In this document: positions 16,882 through 25,251 of the stretch, piece by piece | Numbering within the stretch: the first letter of the stretch is position 1 | Layout of the letters: every line of letters starts with the position of its first letter | NCBI GenBank assembly: GCA_023410675.1 | Contig: JAEYPM010000017.1 | Span: 34,149 to 98,148, forward strand | Length of the DNA stretch: 64,000 nucleotides | Reading direction: 5' to 3' | From: Bacillota bacterium | GTDB lineage: Bacteria; Bacillota; Clostridia; Lachnospirales; Cellulosilyticaceae | Translations under genes and position numbers: made by a program | Notes under the pieces: model-generated | Databases searched by the model: none | What the model saw: only the letters and a program-made list of their open reading frames with translations | What the model was told of the DNA's origin: nothing

Positions 16882-18375
16882 ATGAAAAAGCTACTATTTC
16901 GAGCAGGATTCATAATTAGTACATTTTTTGCATCATTCAGTATTGCTTATAGTATGCCAGTTAATGATACAATCAGTCTCTATATAAATAATAAATTAAT
17001 AGAAACAACGGCTATGCCGCCAGTTAATCTTAATGGTAGAGTGGTTGTTCCAGCTAGAGAAGTTTTTGAGCCAATGGGGGCTATTGTAGAATGGAAACCA
17101 GAAGAAAAGAAAGCCTATGTTCTTTGTCAGAATACACTATTAGTTTTAGAGGTTGGGGAAAATGAAGCTTGGCTAAATGGAAATATCACCCCACTTGATA
17201 TGCCAGCACAAATTATCAATGGGAAAATTATGCTCCCCATTCGCTTTGTGAGTGAAACGATGGGATTTGATGTGCTTTGGCAAGAACTTACACAAAGCAT
17301 TTATATAGCCAATAAATATGCTGCTCCACCAGTTACGCAGCCGATAGTTACAGAGCCGGTAGTCACAGAGCCGGTAGTCACAGAGCCGGTAGTCACAGAG
17401 CCGGTAGTCACAGAGCCGGTAGTCACAGAGCCAGTAGTTACCGACCCAGTAGTTATTGACCCAGTAGTTACAGAGCCAATAGTGATAGGCCAACACTATA
17501 CATTTGATTATTTAGTTTATAAAGAAGACACCAGTACCTTAGCCATTCAGAAAAAAGACAAATTAAGACTTAGTGATATATTAGTAGATGATTTATATAG
17601 AGAAAGAAAGATTGTTATCGACTTAGGTGATAACTATAGTGACATTTATTATGATGTGACATATGAAGGACTGCCAGGGCACATAACAGGTATTAGTGTA
17701 TTTACTGCAGATACCACAAAAGTAACAATAAAAGAGAGTGCGGTGAAAGCAGTTAATACATATGAGGATGAAGAGTACATATACATTGAGTTAGTAAGAC
17801 CTAAGGACAAATATAGTAAGATCGTTGTTATTGATGGAGGACATGGAGGAAGTGATCCAGGGACATCAGCAAATGGAACAAAAGAGAAGGATTTAAATCT
17901 TAAGTACGTCCTTGCGGCGTATGACTTACTTAAGGCAAATACAGATATAAAAGTATATATGAATAGAGAAGAAGATGTAACATTGCCTCTTGACCAAAGA
18001 ACACGTATAACTAATGAGGTTGAGGCAGATATGTTTATTAGTATTCATGTTAATTCAGTGGCAAAGCAAGAAATAAATGGAGTAGAAGTATTTTATTATG
18101 CTGACAGCTTTGAAGGCAAGCAATTAGCTCAGCTAGCATTAAATAATATGGTTAACTATACAGGGATGGCAGGAACTAGAGGGGCAAAAGCCAATACAGG
18201 GTATTATGTTATTAGGACATCAACTATGCCAGCTATTCTGATAGAGACAGGATTTATTACAAATCCTTCCGACTACCAAAGACTTATATCAGATGAATTT
18301 GTAGAAAATACTGGATATGCTGTTTATCAAACCATAGTTGAAGCCTATGAGCAAATATTTTATTGGCAATATTAA
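16882..18375 (+). CDS. Secreted N-acetylmuramoyl-L-alanine amidase with stalk domain and TEPVV linker
   Basis: Hydrolyses the amide bond between N-acetylmuramic acid and L-alanine in peptidoglycan. In order: signal peptide (residues 1-24), stalk/copper amine oxidase N-like domain (about 30-140; VVVPAREVFEPMGA and IMLPIRFVSETMGF), a repetitive VTEPV linker (about 150-205), an AMIN-like beta domain (about 205-300), and a zinc-dependent Amidase_3 domain (about 312-495). Zinc ligands are His321 (DGGHGG), Glu335 (KEKDLN) and His389 (SIHVNS); the catalytic Glu is Glu455 (IETGF). All essential residues are present. The AMIN and stalk parts probably target the enzyme to the wall. A TATAAT box lies at 16828. 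Monocistronic. Confidence 0.93.
   Translation: MKKLLFRAGFIISTFFASFSIAYSMPVNDTISLYINNKLIETTAMPPVNLNGRVVVPAREVFEPMGAIVEWKPEEKKAYVLCQNTLLVLEVGENEAWLNGNITPLDMPAQIINGKIMLPIRFVSETMGFDVLWQELTQSIYIANKYAAPPVTQPIVTEPVVTEPVVTEPVVTEPVVTEPVVTEPVVTDPVVIDPVVTEPIVIGQHYTFDYLVYKEDTSTLAIQKKDKLRLSDILVDDLYRERKIVIDLGDNYSDIYYDVTYEGLPGHITGISVFTADTTKVTIKESAVKAVNTYEDEEYIYIELVRPKDKYSKIVVIDGGHGGSDPGTSANGTKEKDLNLKYVLAAYDLLKANTDIKVYMNREEDVTLPLDQRTRITNEVEADMFISIHVNSVAKQEINGVEVFYYADSFEGKQLAQLALNNMVNYTGMAGTRGAKANTGYYVIRTSTMPAILIETGFITNPSDYQRLISDEFVENTGYAVYQTIVEAYEQIFYWQY
17341..17475 (+). repeat. 15-bp tandem repeat encoding the VTEPV linker
   Basis: Nine 15-base units, five of them identical (CCGGTAGTCACAGAG, 17356-17430), flanked by diverged units ending in GAC or carrying CCAGTAGTTA. 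Each unit encodes five residues (P-V-V-T-E, in two cases D for E), so gains or losses keep the frame. Confidence 0.95.
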
Positions 18376-18390
18376 TTACAAATTTTATAG

Positions 18391-18427
18391 AAACATGCAG
18401 AATATTATTTTTCTGCATGTTTTTTTA
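18391..18427 (+). terminator. Rho-independent terminator of the amidase gene
   Basis: ACATGCAGAA and TTCTGCATGT form a perfect 10-bp stem with a short loop, followed by seven T. Confidence 0.88.
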
Positions 18428-18541
18428 TAGAGAAACAACAGAAACACATTATTATGGGCTTTGTATTGTTGAGGAAAATATAAGATGGTGTAAGCACTTA
18501 AGAGAGAAGAAGCCTTTAACACAGCTATTGGAGGGTAAATG

Positions 18542-18948
18542 ATGAATCAAGAAGTTATTAGAATTGATTTAAACGAAGTCAATGCTTATTTGCTTAAATC
18601 AGACGAAGGGTTTATTTTGGCTGATACAGGGGGGCCGATGATTCTAGATAAAGGGGATGTGGATAGAGGAGCACTTATAGGAAAGGTTCTAGATAAGGAA
18701 GGTTGTAATTCTCATAATTTGCATCTTATGATACTTACACATGGAGATATAGATCATGTCTTCTATGCTTCTGACATAAAGGATAAATTTCAGGTGATTT
18801 GTTTGCCAATACGAATAAGCCTGAAATAGTGCCTAATGCATATGATTTTGGGCTTCTAAAGTACAGTGTAGATCAGTTAAAACAACATAGAATAAATAAG
18901 GTCTATCCTGGTCATGGAGAACCGTTTATGTTTGAAAAATTGACTTAG
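18542..18948 (+). pseudogene. Metallo-beta-lactamase-fold hydrolase, internally deleted
   Basis: Starts normally at ATG 18542 after GGAGGG and encodes the first half of an MBL-fold protein, including the metal motif THGDIDH at about residue 63 of the product. Near 18790 the sequence switches frame: the next frame reads DLFANTNKPEIVPNAYDFG and ends KVYPGHGEPFMFEKLT with a stop at 18946. The second piece carries the typical C-terminal 'YPGHG' metal-ligand motif, but the central 60-80 residues of a normal MBL protein are missing. I infer an internal deletion with frameshift; the truncated reading frame ends at 18829. Not expected to be active. Confidence 0.78.
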
Positions 18949-19017
18949 CTATATCCAATCGATTATTATTATATACATAATAAACATTTATATTACTTGA
19001 GAAAGGTAGAGCTTAAA

Positions 19018-20070
19018 ATGAATACTCTTTTTACACCTTATAAAATTAAAGATTTAGACATTAAGAATAGAATAGTAGTGCCGCCAATGGTTTGTTTTAC
19101 TTATGCTGGTAAAGAGGGCTATGTAACTGAGAAGAATATTAAACATTATGAAACCATGGCTAAAGGAGGAGCTGGGCTTATTATTGTAGAAGCTGTTTGC
19201 GTTACACAAAATGGTAAATTATCAAAAGATCAACTGGGGATATGGTCTGATTCTTTCATAGAAGGATTAAGTAAGATAGTTAGTGTGTGTCACACACATG
19301 GAGCTAAGGTATTTATTCAGCTGCATCATGCAGGTCTTAGAACCCCAGTGGGTGTCAACAAGGATTTGATAACTTCGAGTAACTATAATGATGGGAAAGT
19401 GTCTGCTAGATCAATGTCCATAGAGGAAATCCATGCCATACAGCGAGATTTTGTTCAAGGAGCTATAAGGGCTGAAAAATCAGGTTTTGATGGCATTGAA
19501 CTTCATGGAGCTCACGCTTATCTTATCACGCAGTTCTTATCTTCTAAGGTAAATAAACGTACAGATGAATATGGTGGAAGTTTTGAAAACAGACTTAGGT
19601 TTGTAGTAGAAATTGTTGAGAAAATCAAAAAGAAAGTAAGCACTGAGTTTGTTATAGGAATACGAATGGGATGTAATGAGGACAGTCTACAAAACAGCAT
19701 AGAGATTGCTAAAGTGTTTGAATGTATCGGCATGGATTATCTTCATATTTCTACAGGCTTTGATGATACGCTGATAGATGAGCCAATTCCAAGAGATTTT
19801 ATGGGGAATTGGATTGTCTATGGTGCTTCTAAGATTAAGGAACAGGTAAAGATTCCTGTAATAGCAGTAAACTCTATTAAGACGAAGGAACAGGCTGAGT
19901 ATCTGATAGCGAATGACTTTGCAGACTTTATAGCCATAGGAAGAGGACATCTGGTAGATCCTTATTTTACTAAGCATGTAGAAAGTGGAGAAGAAATTAT
20001 TACATGTATGAGATGCAAGCCTTGCAAGTGGTTCAGAAATCCTAAAGATTGTCCAAGAAAGTCAAGTTAA
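19018..20070 (+). CDS. NADH:flavin oxidoreductase, Old Yellow Enzyme family
   Basis: An FMN-dependent TIM-barrel ene-reductase of 350 residues. Family motifs: LFTPYKIKDLDIKNRIV at the N-terminus, IQLHHAG near 100, GFDGIELHGAHAYLITQFLS near 160, NKRTDEYGGSFENR near 180, and AIGRGHLVDP near 316. It has the short form without the C-terminal Fe-S/NADH domain of the 2-enoate reductases, though it ends in a Cys-rich tail (CMRCKPCKWF) that could be a remnant or metal site. ATG 19018 was chosen over an upstream in-frame TTG. Physiological substrate unknown. Lies just before the SAM-I riboswitch. Confidence 0.9.
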   Translation: MNTLFTPYKIKDLDIKNRIVVPPMVCFTYAGKEGYVTEKNIKHYETMAKGGAGLIIVEAVCVTQNGKLSKDQLGIWSDSFIEGLSKIVSVCHTHGAKVFIQLHHAGLRTPVGVNKDLITSSNYNDGKVSARSMSIEEIHAIQRDFVQGAIRAEKSGFDGIELHGAHAYLITQFLSSKVNKRTDEYGGSFENRLRFVVEIVEKIKKKVSTEFVIGIRMGCNEDSLQNSIEIAKVFECIGMDYLHISTGFDDTLIDEPIPRDFMGNWIVYGASKIKEQVKIPVIAVNSIKTKEQAEYLIANDFADFIAIGRGHLVDPYFTKHVESGEEIITCMRCKPCKWFRNPKDCPRKSS

Positions 20071-20160
20071 AGGCAAGGTTCTTATAGAGGATTATAAATA
20101 AAATGAAATATTGACAAAATGCTAAATGAACTATAATATGTATAGTTATAATAAACTGAA

Positions 20161-20301
20161 TCTTATCAAGAGTGGTGGAGGGAATGGCCCTGTGAAGCCC
20201 AGCAACCTGTATATGATACAAGGTGCTAATTCCGTAGCATAATAAGCTGCAAGATGAGTATAACCACGCTTTAGAGCCTGAGTAGATACTCAGGCTTTTT
20301 T
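20161..20301 (+). promoter_or_regulatory. SAM-I (S-box) riboswitch with terminator
   Basis: The conserved S-box landmarks occur in order: CTTATCAAGAG, GGTGGAGGGA, GGCCCTGTGAAGCC, CAGCAACC, AAGGTGCTAATTCC, then a closing helix strand ending GATGAG near 20257. An intrinsic terminator follows at 20275-20301 (AGCCTGAGTA / TACTCAGGCT plus six T). A promoter with TTGACA at 20111 and TATAAT-like boxes at 20132-20139 precedes it. SAM binding is expected to stabilise the terminator, so mtsTUV is transcribed when SAM is low. Established family; identification rests on the aptamer core. Confidence 0.95.
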
Positions 20302-20332
20302 CACTTTTGAAGAAGGTTTATGAGTAGCTATA

Positions 20333-20438
20333 GATTTCACATCTATTAATTCGGTTTTGTCCTGAAATTAAGTCATGTGAAATCATTTGGAGAAACAACT
20401 TTGAGAACTGAATACTTCAAAGTAATATACTGTTTCTC
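20333..20438 (+). ncRNA. Recurrent structured leader element, copy B
   Basis: GATTTCACAT (20333-20342) pairs with ATGTGAAATC (20375-20384); 5-nt linker; GAGAAACA (20390-20397) pairs perfectly with TGTTTCTC (20431-20438); inside, CTTTGA and TCAAAG close a loop GAACTGAATACT that carries the shared TGAAT. Compared with copy A, the third pair of the first stem changes A-T to T-A, a compensatory change. It lies between the SAM-I terminator and the start of mtsT, 34 nt before the ATG. Function unknown. Confidence 0.62.
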
Positions 20439-20471
20439 TTAAAAAAATAATAAGAAAACGGGGGAGAAAAG

Positions 20472-21032
20472 ATGAATAATAAAGTACTATCTGTTAAAAC
20501 AATCGTTGCAATTGGAATTGGTTCTGCTGTATTTTTTGTTTTAGGACGTTTTGCGTCTATTCCTACAGGCGTACCAAACACTGAGATTCAAACAGCTTAT
20601 GGGTTTTTAGCACTCATGGCAGTTGTATTTGGACCAGTGGCGGGTGCTGCAATAGGGTTTATAGGACATACTATTAAAGATTTGACAGCTTATGGTTCCC
20701 CATGGTTTAGCTGGATTATTGCTTCAGCGGTAGTTGGATTTATCATTGGACTTGCATGGAAAAAGATTAAGATAGATGAAGGAGCATTTATTACGAAAGG
20801 AATTATTATATTTAATATTTATCAAGTTATTGCAAATGTAATTGCATGGGGACTTATAGCACCATCCCTTGATATTGTTATTTATAAGGAGCCTATAAAT
20901 AAAGTATATTTACAAGGAGTAGTAGCTGGCGTTTCAAACATTTTTACAGTAGGTATAATAGGAACAATTTTACTTTTTGGCTATGCAAAAACAAGAACAA
21001 AAAAAGGGAGCTTGGATAAGGACAACACATGA
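20472..21032 (+). CDS. mtsT: ECF transporter substrate-binding (S) component, UPF0397/MtsT family
   Basis: A 186-residue integral membrane protein with five or six hydrophobic segments and the UPF0397 landmarks FFVLGRFASIPTGVPNTEIQ, GFIGHTIKDLTAYGSPW and the C-terminal YAKTRTKKGSL. In comparative genomics this family was named MtsT, the S component of a predicted methionine or methionine-precursor importer; the SAM-I riboswitch upstream supports that here. The EcfA-type ATPase and EcfT genes follow with overlaps, so this is a dedicated (group I) ECF system. The ATG is preceded by GGGGGAG. Substrate is inferred from regulation, not shown. Confidence 0.87.
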   Translation: MNNKVLSVKTIVAIGIGSAVFFVLGRFASIPTGVPNTEIQTAYGFLALMAVVFGPVAGAAIGFIGHTIKDLTAYGSPWFSWIIASAVVGFIIGLAWKKIKIDEGAFITKGIIIFNIYQVIANVIAWGLIAPSLDIVIYKEPINKVYLQGVVAGVSNIFTVGIIGTILLFGYAKTRTKKGSLDKDNT

Positions 21033-22747
21033 AAAAACCTATTATAGAGTTTAATGATTTTACCTTTCAATATAGAGCACAGGCAAAACCTACACTACAT
21101 AATATTAACCTCACCATTTATGAGGGGGAAAAGATTCTTATTGTGGGCCCATCCGGTTCTGGGAAAAGTACCCTTTCACATTGTATGAATGGGCTAGCCC
21201 CCTTTTATTATGAAGGTGAGATTTCTGGAAGTCTTAGGATCAATGGAAAAGAGACAAAAGATATGAGCATCTTTGAACTGTCTGATATTGTAGGAACAGT
21301 TCTACAAGACCCAGATAGCCAGTTTATCGGGCTAACTGTAGCGGAAGATATTGCTTTTAAATTAGAAAATGATTGTGTGCCAAAAGAAGAGATGATAAGT
21401 AAAGTAAGAAGCGTATCTCAGCTCGTTGACATGGAAAGGTATCTAGAAAATGAGCCCCATCATTTATCAGGAGGACAAAAGCAGCGGGTTACATTAGCAG
21501 GCGTTATGGTCAATGATGTGGCAGTTCTTTTATTTGATGAGCCCCTTGCAAGCTTAGACCCTGCTACAGGAAAAACTGCAATTGAGCTTATTGACGAGCT
21601 TAAAAATAAAACAAACAAGACAATTGTTATTATAGAACATCGGCTAGAAGATGTTCTACATAGAGAGATTGATCGAATTATTGTTATTAACGAGGGAAGC
21701 ATTGTGGCAGATTTAGCTCCTAATGAGCTTTTAGAATCAGACATACTATTAGAGGTAGGAATACGTGAACCTTTGTATGTAACTGCACTTAAATATGCAC
21801 AATGTAAAATTACGTCAGAATCTGAGCCACAAAACATCCAAACACTTAAAATGCATCATTATGGAAATAAAGTTAAAACATGGTTTAGAGACATCAAAGA
21901 AGAAGCAAACTTAGAAAGAAAGCAGGTACTTCTTGAATTTGACGATGTACGTTTTGGGTATACAAAAGAAGAGGAAATACTGCATGGCATAAGTTTTAAA
22001 GTATATAAAGGAGATATGCTCAGTATCATAGGGAAAAATGGGGCGGGGAAATCAACATTATCAAAGCTTGTATGTGGATTTTATAAGCCTACAAAAGGAA
22101 GAATTTTATTTGAGGGAAGAGATATTACAGGTGATACTATTAAACAGCGAGCAGAAAGAATTGGTATGGTCATGCAGAATCCTAATCAGATGATATCAAA
22201 AGTAATGATTTTTGATGAGGTAGCACTAGGTCTTAGAATCAGAGGTATTGCAGAGGAAGAAGTAGAAATACGGGTAGAAGAAGCACTTAAGATATGTGGA
22301 TTATATCCTTTCCGTAAGTGGCCTATTTCTGCACTGAGTTTTGGACAGAAGAAAAGGGTAACGATAGCTTCAATACTGGTTTTAAATCCAGAGATTATTA
22401 TATTGGATGAACCAACAGCAGGGCAAGACTTTAGACATTATACAGAGATTATGGAATTCATAAGTAGATTAAATGAAAAAGGAATAACCATTATCATGAT
22501 TACCCATGACATGCATCTTATGCTTGAATACACAGATAGGGCTGTTGTCTTATCAGAAGGGATGAAGATAGCAGATGATACAGGTGCCAATGTTTTAACA
22601 GACAAGCGGATCATAGAAAAAGCTAACTTAAAGGAAACATCACTTTATCAACTAGCGTTAAAAGCAGAAATAGAAAACCCACGTGCTTTTGTAAAAGGGT
22701 TTATTGATTATGATAGGAGGGCAAGAAAGGGATGCGTATCACATTAG
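21029..22747 (+). CDS. mtsU: ECF transporter ATPase, fused A1-A2 (MtsU)
   Basis: A 572-residue protein made of two ABC ATPase domains in tandem. First: Walker A GPSGSGKST at 40-48, signature LSGGQKQR near 147, Walker B LLFDEPLASLD near 168. Second: Walker A GKNGAGKST near 337, signature-like LSFGQKKR near 438, Walker B IIILDEPTAGQD near 460. The second signature has F in place of the usual G, as in many EcfA proteins. It energises uptake by the S and T components at the cytoplasmic membrane. Its ATG overlaps the mtsT stop (ATGA) and its 3' end overlaps mtsV, indicating translational coupling. Confidence 0.92.
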   Translation: MKKPIIEFNDFTFQYRAQAKPTLHNINLTIYEGEKILIVGPSGSGKSTLSHCMNGLAPFYYEGEISGSLRINGKETKDMSIFELSDIVGTVLQDPDSQFIGLTVAEDIAFKLENDCVPKEEMISKVRSVSQLVDMERYLENEPHHLSGGQKQRVTLAGVMVNDVAVLLFDEPLASLDPATGKTAIELIDELKNKTNKTIVIIEHRLEDVLHREIDRIIVINEGSIVADLAPNELLESDILLEVGIREPLYVTALKYAQCKITSESEPQNIQTLKMHHYGNKVKTWFRDIKEEANLERKQVLLEFDDVRFGYTKEEEILHGISFKVYKGDMLSIIGKNGAGKSTLSKLVCGFYKPTKGRILFEGRDITGDTIKQRAERIGMVMQNPNQMISKVMIFDEVALGLRIRGIAEEEVEIRVEEALKICGLYPFRKWPISALSFGQKKRVTIASILVLNPEIIILDEPTAGQDFRHYTEIMEFISRLNEKGITIIMITHDMHLMLEYTDRAVVLSEGMKIADDTGANVLTDKRIIEKANLKETSLYQLALKAEIENPRAFVKGFIDYDRRARKGCVSH

Positions 22748-23559
22748 GCTATATTGACAAAAAATCTCCTATCCATGAGCTTACAGGTGCTACAAAACTA
22801 ATTTGTCTTGTATTATGTTCTCTAATAACAATGATGACCTATGATACACGTATTCTTATCGGAATACTTATTCTGAGTATCATTGCTTTTCGACTATCAA
22901 AGGTAAAGTTTGATGAGGTGGCTTTTGTCATTTACTTTATTTTAGTATTTCTCGTGCTTAATAATATAGCTATCTTTATTTTTTCTCCCTATGAAGGAGT
23001 GAAGATTTATGAAAGCGAGTCAGAACTTTTTAAGATAGTAGGTTCTTATAGCATGACATCTGAGCAACTCTTTTATCATTTGAATATTTCTCTGAAGTAT
23101 TTTGCAGTTATCCCAATTGCGTTATTATTTATGACAACCACCCACCCTAGCGAATTTGCAGCATCCCTAAACCGTATTGGCGTAAGTTACCGCATTGCTT
23201 ATGCTGTTGCTATTGCTCTTAGATATATACCCGATGTGCAAAGAGATTATCAAGATATTTGTTTTGCACAACAAGCAAGAGGACTTGATATATCTAAAAA
23301 AGAGAAGCTACCAAGGCGTATAAAAAATATAACATCCATACTTATGCCTTTGATTTTTTCAACTTTACAATGGATTGATACTATTAGCAGTGCCATGGAG
23401 CTAAGAGCTTTTGGTATCCATAAAACGCGTACTTGGTATAGAGGAAAAGATTTTGAGAAAAGAGACTATGTGACACTAAGTATTGTACTTATTCTATTTG
23501 TTCTGTTTATTATCATTACAATAAATAATGGAGGAAGATTTTATAACCCATTTAAGTAG
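22732..23559 (+). CDS. mtsV: ECF transporter transmembrane (T) component (MtsV)
   Basis: A 275-residue EcfT protein with about five membrane helices (clusters at 20-70, 110-130 and 235-265). The cytoplasmic coupling helices carry the A-x-x-A-R-G motifs: FAQQARGLDIS near 185 and SSAMELRAFGIHKTRTW near 222, which contact the ATPases. Start overlaps the end of mtsU by 16 bases. Completes the mtsTUV unit; no terminator is obvious after it. Confidence 0.9.
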   Translation: MRITLGYIDKKSPIHELTGATKLICLVLCSLITMMTYDTRILIGILILSIIAFRLSKVKFDEVAFVIYFILVFLVLNNIAIFIFSPYEGVKIYESESELFKIVGSYSMTSEQLFYHLNISLKYFAVIPIALLFMTTTHPSEFAASLNRIGVSYRIAYAVAIALRYIPDVQRDYQDICFAQQARGLDISKKEKLPRRIKNITSILMPLIFSTLQWIDTISSAMELRAFGIHKTRTWYRGKDFEKRDYVTLSIVLILFVLFIIITINNGGRFYNPFK

Positions 23560-23741
23560 ATGGATCAATTTCACGCAGTATAACATAAAGATTAGTATGT
23601 GCATTCTATATAGCAATAGTAATGTAAAGTCTTCAAATATATACTAAGTAAAATGTGACATGAGTATAAAGAATATATTTATAATAAGTTTTTATAGATA
23701 ACTAGGGGTAGTATAATATTTTATTGTAAGGGGGAAATTAC

Positions 23742-24497
23742 ATGTGGACACATGAACTCATTAAGACAAGGGCACTGGCTATTTTAAAGACAAACTATTG
23801 GGAAGCTTTCGTTATAAGTCTAGTAATAGGGGTCGTATCAGGAGGCTTCAAAGTAACCTACAATGAAAATAGAACAGGATTTATTTTCGATATCGAGAAT
23901 GGAATCAGACTATCAACGGGACAGATAGACAAACTTTTAGCTTTTTCATCCATTGCTTTTGGTATATTCATTGTAGGTTTATTCTTGAAAATAGTTTTAG
24001 TCTATAGTATTGAAGTAGGTGGCAGAAAATTTTTTATACAGGCTGCTGAAGGTGAAAGTAAAATGGGATATATCGGATATGGTTTTAAGAAAGAATGGTA
24101 CTTAGATATTATTTTAACTATGCTGTTAAGACAGATATATCTTTTTTTGTGGATGATACTGCTGATAATTCCAGGAATAATAAAAACTTATGCCTATACA
24201 ATGGTTCCGTATATTTTGGCAGATAATCCTACTATAGGATACAATAGGGCTATAGAACTGAGCAATCAGATGACACAAGGTGAAAAGTTTGACATGTTCT
24301 TACTCGACCTTTCTTTTCTTGGTTGGTATATCCTTGGGCTGTTTGCATTTTGTATTGGTGGAATATTTGTAATGCCTTATGAAAATGCTACAAAAGCAGA
24401 GCTCTACTTAGTTCTAAGAGATAAGGCTATAGACTCTAAGTTAACATCATATGAAGAGTTAAACATTGAACCAAACTTAGACCCAGAAGATAGTTGA
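23742..24497 (+). CDS. DUF975 family membrane protein
   Basis: A 251-residue integral membrane protein. It begins with MWTHELIKTRALAILKTNYWEAF, typical of DUF975, and has about five hydrophobic segments plus the family patterns IPGIIKTYAYTMVPYILADNP and YNRAIELSNQMTQGEKFDMFLLDLSFLGW. DUF975 proteins are common in Firmicutes, some near glycosyl hydrolases or two-component systems, but no function is established. Preceded by GGGGG and a TATAAT-like box near 23711. Probably monocistronic. Confidence 0.85.
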   Translation: MWTHELIKTRALAILKTNYWEAFVISLVIGVVSGGFKVTYNENRTGFIFDIENGIRLSTGQIDKLLAFSSIAFGIFIVGLFLKIVLVYSIEVGGRKFFIQAAEGESKMGYIGYGFKKEWYLDIILTMLLRQIYLFLWMILLIIPGIIKTYAYTMVPYILADNPTIGYNRAIELSNQMTQGEKFDMFLLDLSFLGWYILGLFAFCIGGIFVMPYENATKAELYLVLRDKAIDSKLTSYEELNIEPNLDPEDS

Positions 24498-24716
24498 AAT
24501 TATGATTACACTACAATGGATCACTCGTAAGAGCGATCCGTTTACTATTTATATCAACTTAATGAATTTGGGTACAAATATAAATGACTGCTTAATTGGT
24601 CAGAAGATCATCCACTTTGAGTGAATATGTCAATAGAAATAAGAGCTAGTAATTCATTGTTAATGAAATTATTTTTGTGAAAAATGTAGAATATTGGTTA
24701 AATACCATATATATAC

Positions 24717-24782
24717 TTGCAATGATTTAGCAATTATGATATAGTTTGCTTACCGTAAACAAATGTTCACCCTGAGCGAACA
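24717..24782 (+). promoter_or_regulatory. Promoter and palindromic site of the threonine operon
   Basis: TTGCAA (24717-24722), 17-base spacer, TATAGT (24740-24745). Just downstream, TGTTC (24764-24768) and GAACA (24778-24782) form an inverted repeat a few bases before the ribosome site AAGGAG. It could be an operator or a small hairpin limiting access to the site. The intergenic stretch from 24498 holds nothing else I can identify, apart from a weak hairpin at about 24515-24537. Confidence 0.5.
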
Positions 24783-24793
24783 AGGAGAATATT

Positions 24794-25237
24794 ATGAAAG
24801 AGAAGCATGAGTATTATGTTATAAGTAGGCACGTTTTACCAGAAGTTTTCTTGAAGGTAGTAGAAGTAAAAAGAATGCTCGAAAAGGATAAGACGCTTAC
24901 GGTTCAGGATGCTACTGATCGAGTGGGTATGAGCAGAAGTTCTTTTTACAAGTATAAAGATGCTATTTTCCCTTTCTATGAAAAATCAAATGGAAAGGCC
25001 ATAACGATCCTTATACATCTTCAAGATGAAACGGGGAAGCTTTCGGATGTGCTTAATTTTATTGCAGAGGCTGGAGCTAATGTACTTACAATCAATCAGA
25101 TGATCCCTATGAATGGTATAGCCATTATTAATATTTGTATGGAGACATCTAGTATGAGGATAGGAACAGATATGCTTATAGATCAATTACAAGAGTTAAA
25201 TGGGGTACAAGAGATTAAAATATTAGCTAGGGAATAA
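24794..25237 (+). CDS. pheB: ACT-domain regulatory protein, PheB/UPF0735 family
   Basis: A 147-residue protein with an N-terminal helix-turn-helix-like segment (about 34-58, RVGMSRSSFYKYKDAIFPF) and a C-terminal ACT domain (about 68-145, beginning ITILIHLQDETGKLSDVLNFIAE). The UPF0735 family is often called PheB and sits with homoserine dehydrogenase or prephenate genes. Here it precedes hom by 14 bases and probably senses an amino acid. Whether it regulates transcription is not established. Ribosome site AAGGAG. Confidence 0.85.
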   Translation: MKEKHEYYVISRHVLPEVFLKVVEVKRMLEKDKTLTVQDATDRVGMSRSSFYKYKDAIFPFYEKSNGKAITILIHLQDETGKLSDVLNFIAEAGANVLTINQMIPMNGIAIINICMETSSMRIGTDMLIDQLQELNGVQEIKILARE

Positions 25238-25251
25238 ATAAGGAGGTAGTC

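Noticed and set aside
17341..17475. Short regular repeats, possible CRISPR
   Set aside because: The 15-bp units are directly adjacent with no spacers and lie in frame in a coding region.
17173..17496. Minus-strand ORF rich in Tyr-Arg-Leu-Cys-Asp repeats
   Set aside because: It is the antisense of the amidase linker repeat; no ribosome site.
18431..18450. AGAGAAACAAC identical to part of leader element A
   Set aside because: No first hairpin before it and no TTTCTC partner after it; treated as chance similarity.
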